The notes under the pieces are model-generated. The model had not been told where the DNA came from and ran no database searches. It saw only the letters and a list, made by a program, of their open reading frames with translations. DNA of 64,000 bases from the NCBI RefSeq assembly GCF_905147365.1, contig NC_056419.1, positions 751,501 through 815,500 on the forward strand, written 5' to 3'. Source of the DNA: Aricia agestis (lineage: Eukaryota; Arthropoda; Insecta; Lepidoptera; Lycaenidae). The translations under genes and the position numbers were made by a program. This document shows, piece after piece, positions 41,498-51,993 of this stretch (position 1 is its first letter; the number at the start of each line of letters is the position of its first letter).

Positions 41498-41646
41498 ACC
41501 CCCTTACTAATAAACGTTGTATAAGCTTTGAATAGTTATACAGTGGTTTGTTCCTGCCACACAAGTGACATTTTTAATTGGATTGAAGAAGACAAAACAC
41601 TGTATAACTATTCAAAGCTTATACAGCGTTTATTAGTAAGGGGGTT
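41498..41646. mobile_element. TIR MITE (CCCCCTTACTAATAAACG)
   Basis: The left arm CCCCCTTACTAATAAACGTT and GTATAAGCTTTGAATAGTTA are mirrored by TAACTATTCAAAGCTTATAC and AGCGTTTATTAGTAAGGGGG; arms of about 50 bp. Confidence 0.8.
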
Positions 41647-43749
41647 TGTGTGTTGTTACACTAACTAATTGATACTTAGTACTTTTCTGTATGAGTTTCA
41701 TGAATAGAGTTGACTGTAATAGTCGCAAGAAAAAATCGTGAATTTAGGAATTCCAAATTCATGAGTTCGTTTAGGAAACAGCTGATAACTTAGTATGATT
41801 GCTATCTGGTCTGTGAAATTCCAACGAAAAAAACAACCCTGGTTACCACCTTATGAATTTATAAATATTTCTTAAAGTCAAAGGTTAATATTATATTCAA
41901 ATTTAATATTCTTATGCGTGGAACCGATTAGCAATTTAGTCTCCACAACACTCAGTAGACAGTTGATATTTTCAGATGGTGATATTTCCCCGATGGGAAT
42001 TTCCAATTTTCAGATTAACGAGAGAAAAATCCATCGCACGCTCACTCTTCATTATAAAATGCCTCACATTTTCACCGTATTGTTCATATTTTACACCTAC
42101 ATCCAAATAATTTATATAATGTGTGAGGAAAAATGTTAAAAGCTCGCTGCTATGTACATTTTTACTTTTGTTTCATATGAACTATTTTTTCGGCTTTGTT
42201 CGATATTCTTGTTTGTTTTTACAAGTTGGTCCATAATCTTGTGTATTTAATAAATGTGCACGTATTCACATGAATTGCTAAAGGTTTTGTACTAGAATTG
42301 TTGACAACAATATTATTATGCTTATTTATAACAGAAACGCATTACAAACTTGAGATATTTACCAAATTCCTATATACCAAATAGCCCTAAAAGTTTAGTA
42401 TTTTTTAAGTGTAAAGTGGTAATATCCTTACACATGTATTTGTATTGATAACAAAAGAATATAAAAAATAACATGAAACGTATATAATTTCGACAGCATC
42501 GTCTTTTCATACTTCCAAAAATTAAATCCACCGTCAAACAAAGAAACTTCTTCCATAAAAGTCAGTTAAAAGTGGTCGTTCATTTTACCCTTCCCAGAAT
42601 ACTGTGGGGTAAAACATCCATAATCGCGGGTATGTTTGTTCGTAGTGTTTAGTGTTTATTGCGAGTCTAGACTCTATACTGAGCTAGACTCCGATAATGG
42701 ATTGCCCCGGGCTGGAGATGAACTTCGATTGGATATCGGAACCAAAATAAATACAGAATGGAAATAAACAGGATAGAAATAAATATGGGATCCAGAGTAA
42801 AGTATTGTAATTATTATTAACTAAGCTTTTCCCGCGGCTTGATGCAACTTGTGTTAATTGATCCCCGATCCCCTATATTGAATAAAATAAATAAAAAAAT
42901 GGTTTATTTCAGATTACTCAGATCCATAAAATTGTTAGTAAAGAAACTTATCGCCATGTTAGTATTCTATTCTAAAAAGAGATTTAGTCCTATTTATCAT
43001 GAAGTCGATCAGAGGACAATTCCCGCTGTCGACTATCTCTCTCAGTAGAATAAGAGTAACCTAAAAAAAATTTCTTAGTGGACAACACGCGGTTTTGTAT
43101 AAGCGTATATACGATGTAAGAAAAGAAAGTGATTATACTTAAGGGTTAGAGTTAACTGTGGAAGTTCACTGTGGAAATAACAACGCAGAAAGAGTGATTT
43201 TTTTAAGTTTTGCAAATCTATCATCATAATATACTACGATCTATGACTTGTCCATAAAAATCCATAAAAAAGGGCTGCTACTTTTCACAGCGAACTCTAA
43301 AATGTACACCCTTAAGTATAATCACTTTGTTCTGTTAAAAATTATTATAGTTATCTTAAGATGAAATTTTAAAGACAATTAAGTACTAAAAGAATAGCCT
43401 TTATATTCACATAATAATAAATTTATTATCATTATTATTAACATTGAGAGAATGTAGCATCACAGATTTATTATACAATCTCAGTTGTACCCCCGTAACC
43501 CAATATAATTGCATCTCCCGATGAACCCCTGTGAACCCCTGTGACCCCTCAGGGGGACCAACACAATTAGCTTGGAATTGCTCCGGACAAAATGTTACCG
43601 ACGGTTATGCTACAGCTCGTATTTTTATGAAAGGCTCATGTAATTTTCAGATATTAGTTAATTAAACACTTACACACGGAGACATCTGGTGGTTTTTCGT
43701 TTGTTGGGTTTGGTTAGTTGCTGAAAGTGAGATGTAACGTCTCAATATT
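41647..43749. other. Intergenic, no gene seen
   Basis: Short frames at 41918-42139 and 42839-43048 show no family resemblance. A repeated phrase (AGTGATTATACTTAAGGG at about 43129 and its reverse complement CCCTTAAGTATAATCAC at 43311) marks a foldback element of about 200 bp (43129-43327). Confidence 0.45.
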
Positions 43750-43862
43750 CTTGCCGGGCTAGTCCCCGAACCGGTGGTAGGCATCTTAGTTTCTACGTTC
43801 TTTCTACGAAGTTCATAAAGTGTATTCATGATACCTATTTTGAATAAAAAGATGTACGATGT
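43750..43862 (+). mobile_element. LINE 3'-tail fragment
   Basis: CTTGCCGGGCTAGTCCCCGA and ACCGGTGGTAGGCATC with TTGAATAAAAAGATG; truncated relative of 40275-40440. Confidence 0.6.
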
Positions 43863-44573
43863 TTTTTTTACTATTTTATTAGAATCTACATTGGAATATT
43901 GACAGGTGCGAGTCTGGTAAGAGTTGTGCGAGAGTGCTGGAGTAAAACTAGTAGTAAGTATTAATTAACAAATTGTGTCTAGTAGTCTTATCAAATTGAC
44001 TGTTATCTTATCAAATTATTATTAGATTTCCCTACCTCGTCGTCACACGAGTAACAAAATGGGTTTCATTATCAGCTAGTTTTTGTAATGTAGGTCGTCG
44101 GTGTAAAAGGGTTGGGTTGGGTCGACTGAGATAAGAACGCCTCGTGTATACTAGCTGACTAATTAATGTTGAGCTGACTGGGATAAAGTCAGAATTTCTG
44201 TCCTTCTAAAACTACAGGTTTTAGGATTTTTTTAGAATTTTCTGGTTAGTGTAGAAAAGAAAAAATATGGTTTACGATTGGAATGCTTCGTGGATTTGTA
44301 TACATTTGGTTTCTACAAATTAATTATATTGATATTACTAGCTAAACGCCGAGCTGTGTGAGGGCTCGCGTTGTCACACCTTGACTGACTGATGATAACA
44401 CATCAACATAATATTATATTTAAAATAAAAATTATTATGTTAAAGCACAAATCAATAGGCGTGTATTAAATTTACCGTAAAGTGTAGGTACCACAAAATG
44501 TAAAGAGTGTGGGATATTACTAGGACTCGCTTCGCTCGCCCTGATTATGTAGGGTTTATTTTATTTCACGCTT

Positions 44574-44936
44574 AAGGTAAATTCAGACCGCGACGTGACG
44601 CGTAGATATGCATTTATAAATGTGTATGGATTTGACAGATTTGCAAGACGTCTCATGCAATAATTGAAATCTGTCAATTCAGTGCAAAAGAAAATATTAT
44701 GTATCTACCCTTCACACAGATGCAACTACACTAATAATTTCTCTATAAACTGCACTGTCGGACTAAGGGTCAATTCAGACCGCAACGCGACGTGGCGACG
44801 AAGTGAGGCGCGGCGCGGCAAACATTTGTATGGATTTGACAGATTTCAATTGCGTGAGACGTCTTGCGAATCTGTCAAATCCATATAAATTTAGAAATAC
44901 ATCTACGCGTCGCGTTGAGGTCTGAGTCAACCACAG
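44574..44936. mobile_element. AGGTC(A)ATTCAGACCGC MITE pair
   Basis: Two adjacent members of the family seen at 27950. The first starts TTAAGGTAAATTCAGACCGC (44574-44705, one arm). The second is AAGGGTCAATTCAGACCGCA ... CGCGTCGCGTTGAGGTCTGA (about 44764-44936). Both have inner TGGATTTGACAGATTT / AAATCTGTCAAATCCA palindromes. The second one's right end is interrupted by the THAP-exon element. Confidence 0.7.
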
Positions 44937-45252
44937 AAATAAATCAAGATAGAACGGCTAAGCGGGTGGAGTACGCGTATTTCAATCTTCCACAAGTTAG
45001 CAAGATTTGTTGAACGTTCATTTAGTCAGCGCGCACGTCTTGACTTGATTACGCCGGAGCGGTTGTGCAAAAATGCCTCATTGTACAGTGCCTAATTGTA
45101 AAAACAGAAGTACGAAAGTGAATCGGTCAAATGGAGGTATTTCTTTCCACGGGTAAGTTATTTGTTCTAACTAAATGCAAAGCAAAAATTGACACGATCG
45201 ATTCCTTAGCAATGGACGCGCGTCGCCGTTCTATCTTGATTTATTTCTGTGG
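44931..45252 (+). mobile_element. 322-bp TIR element carrying a THAP first exon
   Basis: The ends are perfect 28-bp inverted repeats: left CCACAGAAATAAATCAAGAT then AGAACGGC; right the exact reverse complement. It sits in the right end of the MITE before it, and a GTCAACC motif lies on both sides (44926-44932, overlapping the CC of the left TIR, and 45254-45260), suggesting a 7-8 bp duplication. The interior holds a coding-like exon with a splice donor. THAP-type zinc fingers are the N-terminal DNA-binding domains of P-superfamily transposases, so this is probably a deletion derivative of such a transposon. Confidence 0.7.
45073..45152 (+). CDS. THAP zinc-finger first exon (partial, in transposon)
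   Basis: ATG at 45073, then MPHCTVPNCKNRST and KVNRSNGGISFH, ending CAC GG|gtaagt with a consensus 5' splice site. Spacing CxxxxC followed by KNR and GxSFH matches the first half of a THAP (C2CH) domain, M-x-x-C-x(4)-C-x-N-R ... FH. The rest of the domain would be in a second exon that is absent before the right TIR at 45225. It is therefore a broken gene that cannot form a full THAP finger unless it splices into neighbouring exons. The ATG context (CAAAAATGC) is reasonable for insects. Confidence 0.65.
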
Positions 45253-46034
45253 GGTCAACCCTATCTCGTTGACGCCCGTGCGTTAGTACGGCTAACACAT
45301 GAATGAAAAAAAAATGAAAATCGGACTGACGTCCGATTTTCATTTTTTTTGGCGGAGTAATCTTTGAACATACGTAAAAAAATTTAAATATATACAGCTG
45401 AACTGCTCCTATATTATAACCTCCTCCTTTTTGGAAGGAATTTCACTTTGTTATTTCTAAAAAACGTTTCATTCGGTGCGAGACATTTGAAAAACTTGAA
45501 AAAATAAAAGTGTGATACAACTGACATCAACGAGTCAAATGTATCCGGAACCCTTACTGATTTCACTAGCACTGGCCCTTTCAGCTTACATGTAGAGTGT
45601 AGTGCAAGACAGATAATCCCTGCGCTAAGGGCTCGTTAGGAAGTAATTATCCCTTAAGTGGCAGGGAGCATCCGAGAGACGGCCCTTAGCTGTCTGTTCT
45701 ACAGTGTTCATATAGTTGCAGATTACGAATCGTCGTCGCTAGTTTAGAAGTTAGATGTCAAAAATGTAATACAGACAGCTTTTTTATTCTGTATCAAAAA
45801 ACTTTTAGAATGCAGTCAAATTTCTAAGCTCAAATATTTTTTTACAAAATCACTTGCATAGCTCGAGGTGTATTTACATGCGTTACACTTATAAATAAGC
45901 TAAGCTATAAGCTTTTCAGAAAATTGAGTAGAAACTGGAAAGTCTCGCGCTTTTAACTGGCATAAGTTTAACCAATCCTATGATGTATCTACTAAAGTTA
46001 ATTATTAAAATATCGAATAGAGTACAAATAAATC
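45253..46034. other. Intergenic, no gene seen
   Basis: There is a perfect 12-bp-arm hairpin at about 45314-45346 (GAAAATCGGACTGACGTCCG followed by ATTTTC). The rest is AT-rich with no supported features. Confidence 0.5.
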
Positions 46035-46255
46035 AATGACCCAGTGGGACAGAAGACCGACACGAATGGCTAGAGATCAGGTGCAGGATCGACTTTTTAT
46101 ATGTCCATTCGACGATGGATCATCTTACTTGTCAGACAATAATTTAGCCTGCATTGTCCTAATCAAACTTGGAAATAACATGTATCCAATGCGGGAATCA
46201 ACCCCACGACCTCCGAGTCAAGAGCCACGCTCCAAACCACTGGACCACGGAGGCG
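46035..46255 (-). mobile_element. tRNA-derived SINE, family 2 (minus)
   Basis: The minus strand starts CGCCTCCGTGGTCCAGTGG, with the B-box-like GGGGTTGATTCCCGCATTGG, then AGGACAATGCAGGC, GACAAGTAAGATGATCC, AAAGTCGATCCTGCACCTGA, and ends GTCCCACTGGGTCAT. It matches the plus-strand copy at 63648-64000. The 118-codon frame here is a repeat by-product. Confidence 0.8.
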
Positions 46256-46280
46256 TTAGACGTCTATATTATAAGCGTTT

Positions 46281-46598
46281 ATACGTGGGAGAGCCATGCT
46301 TCGGCACAAATGAGCCAGCTCGACCGGGGAAATACCACGTTCTCACAGAAAACCGGCGTGAAACAGCGCTTGCGTTGTGTTTCGCCGCGTGAGTGAGTTT
46401 ACCGGAGGCCCAATCCCCTACCCTATTCCCTTCCCTTTCCTTCCCATCCCTACCCTCCCCTATTACCCTATTCCCTCTTAAAAGGCCGGCAACGCACCTG
46501 CAGCTCTTCTGATGCTGCGAGTGTCCATGGGCGACGAAGTTGCTTTCCATCAGGTGACCCGTTTGCTCGTTTGCCCCCGTTATTTCATTAAAAAAAAG
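46281..46598 (+). mobile_element. LINE 3'-end/SINE-like repeat, copy 2
   Basis: CGTGGGAGAGCCATGCTTCG through CCCTTCCCTTTCC and AACGCACCTGCAGCTCTTCT to CGTTTGCCCCCGTTATTTC and an A-run. Same family as 10328-10685. Confidence 0.78.
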
Positions 46599-46828
46599 CG
46601 TGGTACGAAATAGAATCAATTTTAGACTAGTTACAAGTACGGTCAGTATGTAACTGTTACGTACTGTACTGAAACATATCTAGTGTACAGTCGTGGTCAG
46701 AATCAATGCAGTGGAATTGGCCGGCTCTGCACACGGCTAACACGGTACACTCGCCGACAAATTGAGCGCAAACAACAACGGTGTTATTCTGGAAGTTGTA
46801 ACTTGTAACACAAGTGTTTTTTTTTTTA

Positions 46829-47085
46829 CAACCTCCGTGGCTCAATGGTTAAAGTGTGTGGCAACTGGCAACTCAAGCCGGGGATCGCGGGTTTGAATCC
46901 CGCCGACGGAACAAAAAGTTTTTCAATGTTCCAGGGTCATGGATGTGTATTAAATATGTGTTTGATATAATAAAAATCTTTATTAAATGTATAGTATAAA
47001 AGTATTAAATATATTTCCGTTGTCTGGTACCTGTAACACAAGTCCTTCAGGTACTTAGCACGGGGCCAGACTGACACTGTAACAA
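46829..47085 (+). mobile_element. tRNA-derived SINE, family 1 (plus)
   Basis: ACCTCCGTGGCTCAATGGTT (A-box region), GCGGGTTTGAATCCCGCCGA (B-box region), then GGTCATGGATGTGTATTAAA, and tail CCGTTGTCTGGTACCTGTAA ... ACGGGGCCAGACTGACAC. The head resembles a tRNA but has an extra variable loop and a long non-tRNA tail, so it is a SINE and not a tRNA gene. Confidence 0.82.
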
Positions 47086-47095
47086 TAATTATTTT

Positions 47096-47253
47096 TAATC
47101 TTATATATAAAAATGGATTTTCAAATGTGTTAGTCGAAAACTCGAAAACGGCTGAACGGATTGGGCTGATTTTAGTCTTAAAATATTCGTAGAAGTCCAG
47201 GGAAGGTTTTAAAGTGACACGAAGTTCACCGGAACAGCTAGTAATTAAATAGA
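47096..47253 (+). mobile_element. Short Helitron-like repeat
   Basis: Starts TCTTATATATAAAAATGG, has GAAAACGGCTGAACGGATTG and ends TTCACCGGAACAGCTAG|T. CTAG end with A/T-rich flank, non-coding. Confidence 0.5.
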
Positions 47254-48075
47254 CTTTACGGGTCCGGGTAGTCAGGGACTTAATAAGAGATATCATACCA
47301 TTTAACTATTCTCGTTGCGATATCATTTCTATATCGCCCTTATGATAGCGTAATAGGGTATATAATTTCCCATATAATTACGAACAAAATTAATACGCCA
47401 ACGAATGTCGATGTTCCAGTGTTTTAGCTTTATTTAAAAATCATCATTTTGTAACTTTTGTGTTCATCAATTTGATTAAATGACTCTCAAAGTCAAATTT
47501 AATGCTTTGTTGCAAAATGTAATTAATACACATCTGAAATACGTATAGTGAAAAAATTATGTGTGTCTATCTCTTAGTCACCTCAGTTACCTTTTTATGC
47601 TTTTACGACCGCTGAGACGATTTTAATGACATTTGGAAATAAGAACCTCCCGGAAACGTAGACAGAACAACAACAGGAAAGTTTCTATCAAGCAAAAATG
47701 TGCGTTTTTATCAAGCGGAGTTGCGGGCGAAAGCTATTTCTTCTTATGGCGGCTCTCGACATAGGCGAACGCGTTGGCCAACGCGTCTGCAGACGCGTTG
47801 GCCCAATGTGTAGAACGGGCGTTCGCGCGTTGGCCGTAGGTATTTAGACGTTGGCCGACGCATCTGCGAGCTTGCCGCGCGGGTCGGAAATGTCGGCAAA
47901 AGATCAAAGGACATTTGTCGCAAGCTTCGCGCTCCATCCACACATAGGCCGCGCGATCAGTTCGCCCGGAGCGGCGATGAAGAGTGCACGTTTCCTTGTG
48001 GCGAGTTAACATCTATCTTGACGAAATGGCGAACAATATGAGTATCGAGAAAACATTTAAATTTATTGGGCCCTA

Positions 48076-48471
48076 TGGGTCTATACAGACGGACCGCATT
48101 TCAACTGCAATCCAACCGCAAATTGCAGTTGAAGTGCAGTTGACACGGCTGCAATAGAACTGCAAACCGAACGCGCAGTCAGATTGCAGTTGACTGCAGT
48201 CGTGTGAACTTCATACCGACTGCATCCAAACTGCACTATCCCACCCACCCGCACGCTCCGCTCTCCCGCGCATGGAATCAGTAGCAGTGCAGTTTGGATG
48301 CAGTCGGTATGCGGTTCACACGACTGCACGCCAACTGCAACTGAACTGCAATCCGACTGCGCATTTGGTTTGCAGTTCTGTTGCAGTCATGTCAACTGCA
48401 TTCAAACTGCACTTGAACTGCAATTTGCGGTTGGATTGCAGTTGAAATGCGGTCCGTCTGTATAGACCCTA
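48076..48471. mobile_element. TIR element built of ACTGCA/TGCAGT motifs
   Basis: The left end GGGTCTATACAGACGGACCG and CATTTCAACTGCAATCCAAC mirror GTTGGATTGCAGTTGAAATG and CGGTCCGTCTGTATAGACCC on the right, with arms of about 110 bp. More than 15 ACTGCA or TGCAGT hexamers occur in 400 bp, in pairs that give many alternative hairpins. Confidence 0.8.
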
Positions 48472-48564
48472 TCAGAGTAAAAACTGCCTGTGGAACCAAA
48501 AATCATATCAAAAGTTGCAAAAAAAATAAGGTTATTGGACATTCTATTTTCCTCACGATGTTTT

Positions 48565-48760
48565 TAGGGTTCCGTACCCAACGGGTAAAAACGGGACCCT
48601 ATCACTAAGACTTCAACGTCTGTCTGCATTTCTGTCTGTCCGTCTGTCTGTCTGTCCATCTGTCTGTCCGTCTGTCTGTCTCCAGGCTGTATCTCAAGAA
48701 CCGCTATACTTAGCTAGATTTCTGAAATTTTCACAGATTATGTACCTATATCTGTTGTCG
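48565..48760 (+). repeat. GGGTTCCGTACCC / CTGTCTGT dispersed repeat
   Basis: TTTTTAGGGTTCCGTACCCA, ACGGGACCCTATCACTAAGA, then CTGTCTGTCCGTCTGTCTGT runs and CAGGCTGTATCTCAAGAACC: a common lepidopteran repeat of unknown class. Confidence 0.65.
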
Positions 48761-49400
48761 CTATAACAACAAAATATACTAAAAACAAAATAAATTAAAT
48801 ATTTAATAAATAATAAATATATATTATTAATTATTAATCATGATAATTATAATAAGTAATAAGTAATAATTTTTATATATAATAAATAATAAGTAATAAA
48901 AAAATTAAATTATTTTAATATTATAAAATATGTAAAAGTGAGTTTATTTCTTTGTTTGTTACGTTTTCTCGCCTTTTACTTATTTATTTCGAGAATACCC
49001 TTTTAAAACTTTTTCTTGTCCACATTTACAAAGTTATTATAAGCTGTGAATAAATATACAGCTGCAGCTGTTAGCGACTCAACATCCATTTTGAATCCGT
49101 CCGCACATTGGCGCGATCCAAAGCATACTGAACGACCTTCCTATGTGTGGATTACTCACAAACGCCGTTGCAAGCGCACTGCCAACGCGTCTGCAGACGC
49201 GTTGGCCAACGCGTTCGCCTATGTCGAGAGCCGCCATTAGATAGATTTTTGCACTACTTACGGTCCTACGTAAACATATGTTCACATAACATTGTCACCA
49301 ATGCTGTGTTACTTTATATTCTCAGGTGTTTTTACAACATACGATCCGACATCTTAACACCCGATCCAACGTCTTAACACCAGACTACCCCAATATTTAT

Positions 49401-49591
49401 GTACCATTGAGGAAATTGATTCATAGGCAGTTGACGGACCTACGTCATGTGGTGGGCTTATGTCAATTCAATGTGAATTGCATAAATATATTATGTCTAT
49501 GGTGAATTGCGATCGCTCAGATGGGTTTGACGTAACGCGACCAAATTACTTAGGCCCGCCATCTGCCAAGGAATCAACTTCTCTGACAGTA
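49401..49591. mobile_element. TIR MITE, GTACCATTGAGGAAATTGATT family, copy 2
   Basis: GTACCATTGAGGAAATTGAT at left, AATCAACTTCTCTGACAGTA at right, with an interior like 11739-11902 but with an extra segment (CATAAATATATTATGTCTAT). Confidence 0.75.
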
Positions 49592-49779
49592 TAATATTAA
49601 GTATATTCGAGTAGGTTTCTGCTTTGTATAACAAAAACAAATTCTAAGTTAAATGATACTGGTTTATTTTGCTTTCCAAAGTAATCTGAAGTTACACTTC
49701 TGGTATTTGTTACTGTACGCCTAATTTGATGACTAGGCTGATATGAAGATGATTCACTTTGACTCTATTACCTTAATAT

Positions 49780-49972
49780 ATAAAAATAAGTCGGGTTTTC
49801 GTTCCTGACCATATAACTCCAGAATGCACAAACCGATTTCCACGTTTTTACATTCGTTGGAAAGGTATCGGGCTCCGTGAGGTCTATAGAAAAAAAAAAC
49901 AGAAAAAACTTCAAGAGAAAAGCAGGAAAACAGGCAAACATTTTATGGCAAAACAAACCGGGACAGCTAGTG
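49780..49972 (+). mobile_element. Helitron-like repeat, CCGGGACAGCTAG (plus)
   Basis: Starts near TATATAAAAATAAGTCGGGT and ends GGCAAAACAAACCGGGACAG then CTAG|T. It has minus-strand relatives at 18790-18995 and 30613-30930. Confidence 0.68.
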
Positions 49973-49989
49973 TATATTTGTGCCACTCC

Positions 49990-50392
49990 CGTCAGGTGAA
50001 GGTAAATTTGTATGGATTTGACAGATTTGCGAGACGTCCCATTACTATACCAACACTTTGTCGATGCGTCTCACGCTCTCGAAATCTGTCAATTCAGTAC
50101 CTACTAGAAATGCATCTACGCGTCGCGTTGCGTTTTTTTTAAAATGAAAATAAGGGGGCAAACGAGCAAACGGGTCACCTGATGGAAAGCAACTTCCGTC
50201 GCCCATGGACACTCGCAGCATTAGAAGAGCTGCAGGTGCGTTGCCGGCCTTTTAAGATGCAATCGGGTAATAGGGGAGGTTAGGGAAGGGAAGGGAAGGG
50301 AAGGGAATAGGGGAGGGTAGGGAAAGGAATAGGGTAGGGGATTGGGCCTCCGGTAAAATCTTCTTATAGCGTTCTGAATTGACCCTTAGAAT
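49990..50392. mobile_element. MITE split by a LINE 3'-end insertion
   Basis: The left part (49990-50127) is the TGGATTTGACAGATTTGCGA / CGCGTCGCGTTGCG MITE. Bases 50128-50358 are the minus-strand LINE-type repeat (TTTTTTTTAAAATG, AAGGGGGCAAACGAGCAAAC, AGGGAAGGGAAGGGAA, CCTCCGGTAAA). The MITE end CTGAATTGACCCTTAG resumes at about 50375. The nesting gives relative ages. Confidence 0.75.
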
Positions 50393-51800
50393 GCGCCTAG
50401 CTTAGGCTGTCTGATATGAAGATAATCCATGTTGACTATATTATGTATATAATAATATTATTGTGCAACTATCCTGATTCCTGTCAAGTAAGACACATAA
50501 TATCAATACACCACACCCGATCCCACACCACACTGGGCGATAGCAATTGTTAAGAACTTTAACGCGTATCCAAACCCAACCAGAAGTCTTAACACAAATA
50601 CTGTGTCCATTACACTCAAGATGTGTGATTTGGCTTACGTTTTTCCGCAGTATTTGCTGAGGACTGGCTTGTTTACGTTGTTACTATTGTGTCCGTATAA
50701 TGCCACCCCCGTTTTAGTGACAGTGACCAGTTTCTTTTAAAGCAGCTAGAAGTAATTTTATAGTGCTAAATTGTGTTTTGTCTCGTAAGCCAGTGAGACG
50801 GATGACCGGTCTGGCGAGAGATCAGGCGCAGGACCGACTTTCTTACATCTTTCCTACCAGCCCTAGTAGACAAGTGGCAAGCGATTATCGTAAATGCTAA
50901 CAAAATGTATGCGATTTGACATAAGTCATAAGTCAGAATATTAATGTCAAATCCCATACACTTTATGGCGTTGTCGTTGACGTTTACAATAATTGCTTGC
51001 CGCTTGTCTAGGCCCTCAGATAAACAGGTGATCCGCGTGCATTAACCTTACAAAACCTATAAAAACCTTGTCATGGAAGCTAGCATCGAACAACCTTCAA
51101 TTCAAGAGCCACGAACAAAAATCATGATATAACCATGTTTTTGCAAATAAACGTTCTTATTCTTAAAAATAGTTATATTATATGACGAGAATAAAAACAC
51201 TGTTCTCGTTGTTATAAGCGGCAAGTTTTAAGCTGAGTTGTGACAAGGCACTCTTAATGCACAATAATCTGGCCGTGCAGCGCCGAGTTTGCGGGTACTT
51301 CGAAAACTTCCAGCATTAGTGCACGACGCCAGCGACGTACCACACTCGAGGATACTTTAGATATATAAGGAAGGAATATAGGATTATGGAGGAGGTAATG
51401 TCCTGTTATTTATTGTCTAATCGAGCAATAAAACTTCTATTTACTATATTTCATGAATTAAAAAAAAAATTATAATCAGTTAAGATTTATTAAGCCGAAC
51501 AGATTATTATTATCTGGTCGTGACGATCCTTTACACAATAATATTATTAGAATTAAATAACTCTAAATAGAGTCGGTGTGTAGCAAACAGCTATCAAAAA
51601 TCAAGGAAGCGCATCAAGATTACCGTACATGTTCATAAGGTACAGAAAGAACTAGAGCTAAACATTTTAGAAAGACCGATCTGTACAAAATGTTTTTGCT
51701 CTTGTTACCGTTTGGCTCTACATACCTAGTGATATACTGTCACTGTTCACCCGGTGCTTCCTCTAACCACTTGATCCTTGCAAATCCAACTGTGGAAGTA
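50393..51800. other. Intergenic, repeat fragments only
   Basis: A fragment of SINE family 2 lies at about 50790-50850 (GCGAGAGATCAGGCGCAGGA). Around it, 50850-51020 shows an inverted repeat (CTAGTAGACAAGTGGCAAGC / GCTTGCCGCTTGTCTAGGC with ACAAAATGTATGCGATTTGA / GTCAAATCCCATACACTTTA inside). No gene seen. Confidence 0.5.
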
Positions 51801-51805
51801 ATCCG

Positions 51806-51993
51806 TACCTAATATTATAAATGCGAAAGTGTGTTTGTGTGTATGTTATCTCTTCACACCTAAACCGCTCAACCGATTTTCGTATGGAGATACTTTGAGT
51901 CCCGATAAAGGACATAGGATATATTTTATTCCGAAATAATTTACGGTTCCGATTAACGAATTTTGCCACAATAGAGTTGCGGGCGCCATCTAG
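51806..51993 (+). mobile_element. Short Helitron-like fragment
   Basis: TCCGTACCTAATATTATAAA at the start and GTTGCGGGCGCCATCTAG|T at the end, with the usual CTTTGAGTCCCGATAAAGGA-type interior. Confidence 0.55.

Larger units (their letters stand above)
47742..49240. mobile_element. 1.5-kb composite element bounded by about 55-bp TIRs
   Basis: The left end TGGCGGCTCTCGACATAGGC plus GAACGCGTTGGCCAACGCGT and GCAGACGCGTTGGC are the reverse complement of the right end GCCAACGCGTCTGCAGACGC ... CGAACGCGTTCGCC-like ... GCCTATGTCGAGAGCCGCCA. It is flanked by TTA/TA. Subterminal TGTGTGGAT and GCGCGATC motifs also occur in inverted orientation at both ends (47935-47960; 49105-49155). The interior holds another TIR element (48076-48471), a GGGTTCCGTACCCAACGGGT repeat with CTGTCTGT runs (48565-48740) and AT-rich filler. 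No transposase found. Confidence 0.65.

Noticed and set aside
46036..46396. Two overlapping frames (118 and 75 codons) as genes
   Set aside because: They lie wholly in a SINE and a LINE-type repeat whose copies elsewhere lack the frames.
46829..46915. A functional tRNA gene
   Set aside because: A- and B-box-like motifs are present but the stem pairing is poor and a long non-tRNA tail with sister copies follows, so it is a SINE. The same applies to 24500-24592, 52945-53028, 46190-46255 and 63648-63720.
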